DNA of 64,000 nt from Sphagnum compactum. Its lineage: Eukaryota > Bryophyta > Sphagnopsida > Sphagnales. The stretch lies in NCBI GenBank assembly GCA_965153455.1, contig OZ234496.1, forward strand, positions 6,643,207 to 6,707,206. The letters are read 5' to 3'. This document shows positions 34,101 to 43,200 of this stretch, piece after piece. How positions within the stretch are numbered: the first letter of the stretch is position 1; every line of letters starts with the position of its first letter. A model generated the notes under the pieces. That model was not told the origin of the DNA and ran no database searches. It saw only the letters and a list, made by a program, of their open reading frames with translations. The position numbers and the translations under genes were made by a program.

Positions 34101-35317
34101 AGCTCATTGAGTTCATTCACAGTTTGCTGGAGTTTCTGACTGTTGTTGTTGATTTCTAAAAGCTCAGCTTCCAAGTTGTCTACCATCACCTGTGCTCCAT
34201 GTACTCCAGAGAGCGGATCCATTTCTCACATGTTAACAATGGCAATGACTTCCATGGATGTGAGCTGTGTAAACACTAGATATCTGACTGATTCTGACAA
34301 AGAAGAAAAGTACCCATCAAGCTATTAAATTTGCACTGCCTTCCTGCTTCCAAATGCTGAGCTTTATTTAATTCAGGCTACCAGATTAAATCCCACTCAA
34401 ATACATTTTCTACTCTATTTATTGTCAATTTAATCAGAACATTACCTCAAGCTCCTCAAAGTCTATTTCATCAGCATCTGTCAGCGGCCGAACTGCAGGC
34501 ACCAGCTGTGCTTTCACAAGTTGGTCCTGGAAAAAACTAAGCTTTCTTGCCATATCTCCGCACCGCTTTGTCTGTGGGAAAAAAACAACAACAACAATAG
34601 ACACAAAAAGGGGGGTTTTTTTTCTTTTTCTTTTTTCTTTTTATTAAAAACCTGCAAGAAAGCAGCTCATCCAACCCTAACCTAAGAAGAATCTATTTGA
34701 GACAAATCACCTCAAACCCCAGTGTACCAAAACTTTTCTGCATGTTATGGAACCCCATTCAAATCATGCTCAAAACATGAAAGGAGAAATAATTGACATC
34801 AGAGCTTGAAAATACTAGGATTGCTAATAACATAGACGAAGAGAAAAAAGAGAGCAGTTGACTTCTAGAACTTGCATTGATTTATTCTGTTAGGTCAAAT
34901 ATATGATCAGTCAAGAAGCAACCATAAACCACACCATCTCAAGAAATTTTGTGAGAGGAAACTGTCACCTTGTTTGCATAAGTTCGTTGGAATGGGCTCT
35001 TGTGAGGATTCAGCTGCCAGCAAAAATCAATTCCCACAAATTCCAACACCAGTTTAAGTAGTATTTTTTTTAGCAATTTTTTTCTTTTAATAAAAAACTT
35101 CAGAATGACTCCAGAATGTGATATTAAGCCAAATTGGGTCAGGAAATTAAATTAAATTAAATTCTTGATGGAATTGGGTTAGATTTTGCCTGACATCTTT
35201 GAACATGAGATGCCCAATCTCTGCCAAGTATGTGATGGTGTCATACGCCGATTCTGCAGGCATGATTAATTGGACTTTAGACATTTCCTCTGACCGAAAA
35301 AGATCCATTCGCACCAT
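28177..35317 (-). CDS. VHA-a: V-type proton ATPase subunit a (VHA-a)
   Basis: Eighteen exons join in frame to ~831 residues, near the plant norm of about 820: 35195-35317, 34969-35013, 34446-34571, 34082-34189, 33803-33919, 33485-33718, 33152-33289, 32922-33029, 32648-32755, 32351-32499, 31799-31952, 31380-31537, 30887-31096, 30520-30703, 30018-30101, 29251-29438, 28889-28948, 28177-28378. This membrane subunit carries the proton half-channels of the V0 sector in vacuole or trans-Golgi membranes. Visible landmarks: [20 protein letters not shown] at the N-terminus, [84 protein letters not shown], and [12 protein letters not shown] with Arg740, the counterpart of the essential yeast Vph1 Arg735. 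[13 protein letters not shown] follows. The C-terminus ends [12 protein letters not shown] rather than in the usual acidic tail. The donor of exon 14 looks like GC (see findings). A CACTA-like MITE lies in the last intron. Confidence 0.96.
28471..28667. mobile_element. Non-autonomous CACTA-like MITE, 197 bp, in last VHA-a intron
   Basis: The element starts CACTACAAGAGAGCATGG and ends with the inverse GCATTTGCTGTAGTG. Terminal inverted repeats extend ~56 bp (TTTTTCTTACACAAAAGG on the left pairs with CCTTTTGTGTGAGAAAAA on the right; GCTCATGACACGTGT pairs with ACATGTGTCATGAGC). It is flanked on both sides by CAA (28468-28470 and 28668-28670), matching the 3 bp target duplication expected of CACTA elements. 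It encodes no protein, so transposase would come from elsewhere. It lies well inside the intron between 28379 and 28888. Confidence 0.88.
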
Positions 35318-36730
35318 AATAAAAAAAAATTCCACTTCCTGAATTGAATTACAATGAAATATGTTTTGCCTCCTGAATTGATTACAACAAGCAGAGAATG
35401 ATGCTGCTGCTGCTGCTGCTGCTTGATCTGTAGCAATTGATATTATGTCTTCAGCAAAGAGCAAGCAGTAGCATAATTATAGCACACTGGACTCTTTACA
35501 GTAGTTTCCAAGAGAACCCATGTTTTTTCCTTCCTACTCAGACAAGTTTCTCACAGTTCCTGGAACAAGAGTTTGGTAGTTTTTTCTGTTGATTGCACCC
35601 AAGTTTTCATGGTCCATGGAAACTGAAACACAACAAATAATGCAAAACTGGTAGTTACTGCCTCTGCAACTGTCCATGTTGTTTATGTTTTATATGCCAA
35701 ATTTGGATAACTGCACCAAACCCTCGCCGGGTATCAGGGTGGTTCCGACCGTTGATGACTGTGGTTATCAAAAAAAAAGAAAAAAACCAAACTTACCCAG
35801 TTCTGATATACAACTGCGGTTCTCAAAATTGTGTTTGAAAATGTGAAATAATCGAACCAGGGAATTGCTGGCTCTTTCATGAAATGCTGTGGTTCTTTGA
35901 GTCCGATCTTTCACACAATAATGTACAAAACACTTACTTTGCTTTTCAAGTGTAATGGAATGAGCAAGCTCATGCTCCATTCCAATGCATAATCAGTTTG
36001 TAGACTCTACATGGACCATAAAATTGGCAGCTGATTTTTTAAAACCGACAATGATGCCTACTCTCCAATTTAATTCGCCTAGAAATTGACAAAACCGATT
36101 TCTAGGGTTTATTGAGACAAATGCAAAATGAGTAACTCCACATGCACCATTAATTTGGCAGATTAAAAACATAACAATGGAGTCTATTATGCAATTTAAT
36201 TCACCTAGAAATTGGCATAACAAAACCCCAAAACAAGTCAATTGATGAAATTGTATAACTTTCCATCCAATTTTACGTCAATATTTTACATCTAACACTT
36301 ACTTCCTCTTGAGTTTGCCATTTAAACTTTAGTTGCTCTTTTGAGTTTGGAAAACACCCACTTCCTAAAAACAGAAATGGGAATTACACAAGACCCAACC
36401 AGAACAAGGGAAACTGAGAAAATCACAATTATCCAAATTTCAGATCATATTATTGGGATCCAATGTTAGCATGCAAAAATATCATGTTTGAGGAGGTAAG
36501 GAAAGTGCAGCCCACAAGTCTGTCCCTCTTCATGAAAAGAAACAACATTTCTAATTTCATTGTTCTACCGTGTTGCTGATCCTGATTCATTCATTATGGT
36601 AGAAATCTGCTGCTGAAGAGTCTCTGCTCATCAAACTCTTCAGTACCCACTTTGCATACATCACATCACAAGGTTTTTTAGCTTTTTTTTTCATTTGAAA
36701 AAGGAGAGGAAGAAGAAGAAGAGACCAAGA
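35318..36730. other. Divergent promoter region between VHA-a and MADS genes
   Basis: No coding frame. Contains CTG repeats read on the minus strand (about 35402-35423) in the VHA-a 5' flank, and an imperfect ~131 bp tandem duplication from about 36005 to 36230. The AAGAAG-rich leader just before the MADS start (36690-36725) is purine-rich. Confidence 0.5.
36005..36230. repeat. Imperfect ~131 bp tandem duplication
   Basis: CTCTACATGGACCATAAAATTGGCAG at 36005 recurs as CTCCACATGCACCATTAATTTGGCAG at 36136. CAATTTAATTCGCCTAGAAATTG recurs as CAATTTAATTCACCTAGAAATTG at the same spacing. Position in the shared upstream region of two genes gives it possible regulatory interest. Confidence 0.75.
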
Positions 36731-38580
36731 ATGGGTAAGGTTAAGATAGAGACCAAGAAACTAGAGGAAGAGACCAATAGGAGATCAACTTTTACAAAGA
36801 GAGGAAGTGGTGTCCTTAAGAAAGCTTGTGAACTTTCAATCTTATGTGACACTGATGTTGCAATTATTGCTTTCTCTCCAACTGGGGAGCTTCTGTATTA
36901 TTGCAATACGAGGTACAGATTTTTATCTAATCCTTTTAAATGCAATGTGACCTCTTGCTCGAGGTGAACATCACAAGTTTCTTTAGTAGTTAGTACTGTT
37001 GATGATTTGAAGAGCAAGGAAGGAAGGAGTGGCAAACCTTCTTGTTGTTGTACCACTCCTTATAATTTTTCCCCATTGGCTTTTTGGGGACTGGTGGTGT
37101 TTCATGATCAGTGTTGCAGATGTGATGAAAAGATTTGCAGATGTGGATCCGAATCGTCGCACTGAAATGTATGTGTGTGCATATTCACCTTCTCTTTTCC
37201 CATGATTTTTGGGTTGTTTGACATGCTAGAAATTACTACTGCTAGAACTTGAAATCCGAAAATTTGGATCTTTAATGAATTTTGGGTGGGTTTCATGCAC
37301 AGTTTGGAACGCCAAATTGCACGCCTAGAATCTCAATGTAAAATCTCACTGAAAGATCACCCCCAGCGCAGCAGGTAACGTAGTAGTCATTGCACATTGC
37401 CTCTGATCTCTCACAAAGTCCATTATGTTGGTCCAATATTTTGTCTTGCATGTGTACATTTCTTGAGCATTGTGGGATGCAAATTGATTATGACTTAGAC
37501 TTGCCTTTGGATGAGCAAAATGAAAGTTAACCATCTCTTTTGTTGTCTAATTTGTGCATGTCACTTGACATTGTGTGCAACGCACCCAACAGGCCAGAGA
37601 ATGATGAGGTGAAATTTCCATTTAAAAACTTCTTCTCCCTCCCATGCATGTATGCATGATCAGGCTAGTTTTTATTCATTGTTCTTTCAAAGCCAATATC
37701 ATGAAACAACAGCTCAATCATGTGTTTGGAGGGATGCAGCTTCTACAGGAGTCTCTTCTGAGAGTTACAGGTGATGAAGATCGGATCAATCCACTGGCTC
37801 CCAAGAGGTAAGTGATTACCTAGATGCACTGTATGATCAGAAGATTTCAATGATATGTGAAGCTGATAATTTTTGCAAGTGATGTTGCTTGGATTCTGCT
37901 TTACAGCCTTGACAATTTTGCAAGCAACTTTGCTTGGATCTTTTGTTTCCCACGGGCTTCACATAATTCACACATTGTGATATTGATTGTAAGAGCAAAA
38001 GTTCCTTTATCTGAAATTTTTTGTGGATTTGTCAATGAGGATGCACAGAGCTCGAGCAGCAGCAGCAGGTGTGAGACTTGCACCACAGCCTGAAGTCCAA
38101 CAAGTAACCGAGCTTCAACCTCTTCCACCACCTCAACAACCAGTGGGTCTGGGGTCATGTGTGACATGTGGAAGTGCTGCTGCATCAGTGAGATTCCTGC
38201 CACAAGCTGAAATCCAACAAGTAGCTCAACTTCAACCTGCTCCACCATCTCAGACACCCATTGGGGTGGCATTGGGAACCACATCGGGTGAAAACAACTG
38301 CCTAGATCCCATGTGCATGAACAGTAAAGCAAGTGCATCTCAATATCACCATACAAGTTTCCGGTACTCTGTGCAAGCAGCCTATGATAATGCTCGTTTT
38401 CTTAATCAAAGCCTTCAGCAAATGCAACATGTTCATCATCAGAGCACCGATTACAAACAAGGCATCAGAGAAGATCAAGGCTTTGGTGGAAACCTTTGGG
38501 CCCCATTTCCTGCATGCTCAAACACCAATTTGGCTCAAGGAACTTTTGAGGGCATTGATGGTCAACACCCCCTGTTTTGA
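36731..38580 (+). CDS. MIKC*-like MADS-box transcription factor, gene model incomplete
   Basis: Exon 1 (36731-36912) encodes a type II MADS domain (MGKVKIETKKLEEETNRRS, then FTKRGSGVLKKACELSILCD and VAIIAFSPTGELLYY). Exon 2 (37112-37168) gives ADVMKRFADVDPNRRTE, which resembles the I region of MIKC* proteins. Exon 3 (37303-37374) and exon 5 (37693-37807, MKQQLNHVFGGMQLLQESLL) look like K-domain coiled coil. Exon 6 (38049-38580) is a Gln/Pro-rich C-terminal region with two similar ~38-residue modules. Between them a 16 bp exon 4 (37593-37608) is possible, but its phase does not meet exon 5, which is off by one base. Either a splice site is misjudged, a small exon is missed, or the gene carries a frameshift. 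The DNA-binding stretch has FTKRGSG where most members read FSKRRNG. MIKC* proteins act mainly in the gametophyte (family knowledge). The upstream in-frame codons from 36695 are taken as leader. Confidence 0.82.
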
Positions 38581-38928
38581 GATGTCTTCATGGTTGTTAG
38601 CAGGCGTGTTTTTTTTGGTTACATAGATGCTTTCAAAATTGGGATGGCAGTGGCTGTAGTATGAAACAATACTAAAGATAAAAAATATACACCCAGTCAA
38701 TTACATCCATTCAGTCCATTAGGGTTGGAAACTCATAACACTGCAGCCAAAAGCAGGCTCCAATTTCACCACTTGAACTCATCTCAAAGCCTAACTGATC
38801 ATCTTCCTGGGAAGGAAGAATGCCTAATGTGGAGAGAATACAGAATAAGTGGCCAGGAAATATATCAACATCAAATAACAGTACAAAAAATCTCTGTCAA
38901 ATATCACTATAGACCTATAGTGCAAACT

Positions 38929-40328
38929 CTATTCTTCTGTGTCAGGCTCCTTCTCAGGCTCTTCTTCCTCCTCCTCTTTTTTGTCTCCATCCTCCTCATC
39001 TTCTTCAGGAGGATCAGCTGGCAATGGCTGTGGCAGAGGTGTCTTCATAGGGCTGAACTGAGGAAATATGTCAGGCCTTCGACCAGGTCGCGGCCGATCC
39101 CATTCCTGGCCACCACCCCCCCACACAAATCTGTTAAACCCCAACTGTTACCAGCCTGACTTACACTTCATTACACAAGATGTATGGCAAAGGTCTTTGA
39201 TACACATAGAGCCACAGCTGACTTAGATCCACCCTAACTGGCTGCACCTTGAATGCAGAATGCTGAATGAACAACCACAGACAAATAGGAAAGGAGGACA
39301 CCAGATAGGCAAGTGCTCTTGCATTCACACAGATACAAAATGTGTCCACAGTTGCATATACGGTTGCAACCATCTTTCTTGCGAGAGGAGCATTTATTAC
39401 TTTGCAATTCCAAATAGAGTTATGCAGACTGAAATGCATCAAACTTCTAGTTCACATCCCTTGCTTTGCAGTAAACCCTAAGAAACCTTGCATTTACTTT
39501 GCCATTCCAAATAGAGTTATGCAGAGTGAAATGCATCACAATTATGGTCTGCATCCCTTGCTTTGCAGTAAATCCTAGAAAACCTTGCATTTACTTTGCC
39601 ATTCCAAATAGAGTTATGCAGATTGAAATTATCAAACTTGTGGTTTGCATCCCTTGCTCTGCAGTAAACCCTAGAAAACCTTATCATCCTCTTGAAGATA
39701 AGGTATGCTCTCCCCCCTTTCTGTGCCCCTAATTACACTCCAATTATCCGAATTTTTGCACTCCCGCATCTCGAGATTTCCCCTTCCATGTAATAGAACC
39801 CTAATCATCCTCAGAGACAACCTTCCAGAAAACCCTAATCAAAAGTAGGCCCTCCTCTTCGTCCTCCTGTTCTGAACAACCCAAAAAAAAGGGGGAGGGG
39901 GTCTCTTCCAAAAAACATGATTACGGTTCCAGAAGGAATCCTCCCCCCTATAAACTTACCAAAGGAAAATCAAGAGGCGACCGCCTAGTCATCTTCTCTT
40001 CATCAGGGGCCATTCCTCGAGCCACTCCTGCTCCTCGTCGCCCCCACGCCATCGTCATCTCCCTTCTCCTCCTCCTCCTCCCCATCCCGACAGGCCATCT
40101 TACTCCTTCCTCCTCCTCCACTTTCTCTTGCCGTAACAATTTCCCCGCACCACCACATCGCCAGGATTGCTGTTTCGGCCTCCTGGAGGCAACAGACGAA
40201 GAAGAAGAAGAAGATGATGATGATGATGATGATGATGCTGTTGCCGCAGCCGAGGCTATTGGAATTGTAGTCCTGGCGGACACAACGGAGGCACATAAGT
40301 AGCAGGGCAGCAGCGCCACTGCAGCCAT
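38929..40328 (-). CDS. Small acidic conserved plant protein, probably plastid-targeted
   Basis: Two exons (39960-40328 and 38929-39105) join in phase to 181 residues. Residues 1-60 are Ala/Ser-rich with a run of 14 serines and few acidic residues, like a plastid transit peptide. The conserved part begins MTRRSPLDFPL at the end of exon 1 and continues EWDRPRPGRRPDIFPQFSPM and KTPLPQPLPADPPEEDEE. It ends in a highly acidic Glu-rich tail. I recognise this Pro/Glu pattern from small uncharacterised plastid proteins of plants (I believe Arabidopsis At1g22630 belongs), but no function is known to me. The acceptor CCAG before GAA (39105) is chosen because it restores this conserved reading; the longer open frame to 39144 is intron. 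The intron holds a 97 bp tandem repeat. A (GT)n(CT)n microsatellite lies in the 5' flank at about 40378-40402. Confidence 0.82.
39390..39681. repeat. Three copies of a 97 bp tandem repeat inside an intron
   Basis: TTCCAAATAGAGTTATGCAG recurs at 39408, 39505 and 39602, exactly 97 bp apart, together with CATCCCTTGCT(T/C)TGCAGTAAA and AACCTTGCATTTACTTTGC. The copies are highly similar. The array lies in the single intron of the acidic plastid-protein gene. Confidence 0.92.
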
Positions 40329-40402
40329 CTTTTCCCCTCTCTTTCACGCGCGTTCCTCTCTCTCTCGCGGGTTCCTCAGTGTGTGTGTGTGTGTCTCTCT
40401 CT

Positions 40403-42056
40403 CAATCGAATTGCCTGTGCGTTCGCTGTATTGCCTTATCGCAATGCATTTCCTGAGTTCTGGTTTGGTGCATGCCCAACGGTAGCAGTAAATTGGCCAT
40501 TTTTAACCAAATACAAAAATCTGGCCATTTTCTTTTTTAAATTCCACTCATTTCATTTCTGGTGATTAAAAACCTCCAAAATCACTCCACTTTTGAATTT
40601 TTGGCCAATGAGAAACACTTGTCATTTTTTTGGTTTTGGTTGAGATTCCGTCAATAGAAAAGTGGCACCAGTTTTGTTTTGTTTTGTTTTGCTCTTTCTC
40701 CTCTTCTTTTTCAATTGTTTGTTACAAAAAACTTGACAATTATTTTTGAGAAATTAGCAAAACTAATTGAATTTGCACTAGAAAAAAACAAAGTTTTTTC
40801 CCAAATTTTTGTTGGAAAATGATAAATTTTGAACTTTACATATGTTTATAATCAAATATATACATTTTAGACAATGATATGGCTAAAAATAATGAGGAGG
40901 TCAATACTAACATGTATGAAAAATGAATATTGGTATTATGTGAAAAACCCATCAAAACTTACAATTTTTTTTCACTCTAACCTTAAATCAATTAGAACAA
41001 ATAATCATTTCAAAATAGAGAAATAATCATTAGTAACAAATCACACACTTCCTGATTCATTCGTGGGTGGTAACTCAAACATGTTTGTTATGTGTCTTTT
41101 ACAGAACAAACATGTTTGAGTTACAACCCATGAATCAGGAAACGTTTTGGGAATCAAATTTTGGTGCAAGATATATAACCATTATCATTTGAAAACCTAC
41201 AAACTCCCACACTCTGCATAGCTTCAAGTCCAACTCATACTAAGTACATTCACACTTGGTGTTAAGGACTCTAGTATTAAGTCCCCCAATACCAAGCTAG
41301 TCATTTAAAACCTAAACTTATTTATCATGAAAATTTATCATTTCTGTTAAGTTAACATTCACTTAACATTAAACAATCACCCGTTTAACATTGGGTACCA
41401 CCTAAGATGTCACCTAGATTTTCACTTAACACTGACTTAACATTAGGTGTGAATGCACCTTAGTCCTACAACAACAAAGGAGAGATGATAATGAGTATTG
41501 AAGGTAGTAGTCTATCACATCACCAAATGAACTTGTTGGGTGTACATAATGTAATATTCCCACTTGAACATTTCATACCCACCTGATCCAGATATTGACC
41601 CAAATACTTGGCGATCAAATATCAGACAAATCAAATCCATAATGTAATTACTCATGTAGCCAACATATTAAATCCTTGGCCAACACTCAGATACCTACAT
41701 GAAAAGGTGCAAATCTGGGAACAAATATGGCAGGGCAATGTTTGTTTGTTTTTTCCAATTTTGTGATAGAGCCAAAGTGGTAATCATTCATAAGAAGATT
41801 TAGCCAAATATGGCTATAAAACTAGATACAAAAGTAAAAAAATTTAAGCATCCTTATGTAATTTGGCTACATGCTGCTGGGTCCTACTATTTATTTGGGT
41901 TTTCATTTTCATATCTCAATATGGCTCACTTACACAATACATCTTTCACCCTAATATAACTAACTGGAATGAAGTTTGGCAGGTGGTCATCAATCCAGAC
42001 ATGGGTGTGTTGGCTAGAAGCCAGGTGCTCAAAGTGTAGGGTAAAGAAACTCTTGT
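40403..42056. other. AT-rich intergenic DNA with one long hairpin
   Basis: No gene recognised. The segment around 40750-40790 resembles 23085-23120 (ATTAGCAAAACTAATTGAAT against ATTAGCAAAATTAGTTGAAT), so a dispersed repeat is shared. Around 41240-41310, CTAGTATTAAGTCCCCCAAT resembles the start of the window. A long inverted repeat lies at 41050-41140. Confidence 0.5.
41050..41140. repeat. Long inverted repeat (hairpin or MITE-like)
   Basis: Left arm CCTGATTCATTCGTGGGTGG continuing TAACTCAAACATGTTTGTT pairs with right arm AACAAACATGTTTGAGTTA continuing CAACCCATGAATCAGG. The arms are ~36-39 bp with a few mismatches around a ~15 base loop. It resembles a foldback transposon remnant. Confidence 0.82.
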
Positions 42057-42366
42057 GTGCAATTGCATTGTTCTGACCTCTTCTTATTTCTTGGAATGGA
42101 TGAACATATTGGTGCAATTGCATTTTTCCGAACTCCTCTTGCTCCTTGGAATTGATGAAAATGTTGGTGCAATTGCATTTTTCTAAACTCCTCTTGCTCC
42201 TTGAAATGGATGAAAATGTTGGTGCAATTGCATTTTTCTAAACTCCTCATGCTCCTCAGAATGGATGAATATATTCATGCAATCACATTTTTTTGAACTC
42301 CGCTTGCTCCTCAAAATGGATGAAATATTGGTGCAATTGCATTTTTCTAAACTCCTCTTGCTCAGA
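42057..42366. repeat. 55 bp minisatellite, 5.6 copies
   Basis: Units beginning GTGCAATTGCATTTTTCTAA start at 42057, 42112, 42167, 42222, 42277 and 42331 (55, 55, 55, 55 and 54 bp apart). Each continues ACTCCTCTTGCTCCT and GGATGAA. Divergence grows toward the edges. Period 55 is not a multiple of three, so it is not a coding repeat. Confidence 0.95.
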
Positions 42367-42719
42367 ACTATAATTTTGTCTACACTTGGGAATGATTTTG
42401 ACCATTGAATGGGAGTCAAGGATGGATGAAAACAACAATCTAAAACTGCAATGTTCGGATATTTCGTTGTTTACTCACTCAAATACAGATGTTGTTTTCC
42501 CAAAAGATTTTTCAAAATATCCTTTTCACAATAAATGAAAATTCATTTGAAAACATTGGAACAAAATATTTGTAATATCATAAGGGGAGTTTTGGGAACA
42601 ATATAGCAGAGATCAGTGAAAACATCATGCAAAGCGAAATTGAAATTTTGTTTGGTGGCAAATAATTTTGGGACTTTTGGGAACATAATTGAAGCCATGG
42701 GGATCCGCCTCTTTCGTTG

Positions 42720-43200
42720 CATTCCATAGTGGGGAAAGGATTGAATCCCATGACGTTGTTCAGGATGTTTTTGCATCCATTATGGAAGATGCGAGGTCTC
42801 ATGTTTTGCAAAAGTGAACCCACGTTCTTCTATCATCGTTTTTTTAATTTGCTTGTTGATGGGTCGACATTGTTTTGTTGGTTGATGGCATCACATTGGC
42901 CAATGTTGTCATTGTCAACCCACTTGAGCAAACCTAGTATCACGGGTAGCTCTTTCTCGTGGGGTGGCTACGACACTAGTAGCTCAAGTGAAAGAAGGGC
43001 TTCATTATGATCGTTATCCCAATAGATATGTTTCTCCTTGCCATAAAGGTTTTTGGGTGTTTTCACCAACAGGTCGACAACTTCCTTCATCAATGTGCCA
43101 ACATTGTGTGGACGATAAAAAGCATCATTGGTGTTACTTTCCTTCTATAGACAAATAGTGTTGGTGGCATTACAAAAAATGCAAATTGCCTCCATCTCAA
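42720..43200 (+). mobile_element. Decayed retroelement-like coding repeat, copy 2
   Basis: Collinear with 13730-14270. Conceptual translation in shifting frames yields GVATTLVAQVKEGLHYDR, KVFGCFHQQVDNFLHQCAN and similar pieces that look like an old transposon-encoded protein with multiple stops and frameshifts. The precise family was not identified; a search against a plant repeat library would be decisive. Confidence 0.55.

Noticed and set aside
42057-42366. CRISPR-like repeat array
   Set aside because: Units are contiguous with no unique spacers, diverge gradually, and lie in a plant nuclear genome; it is a minisatellite.
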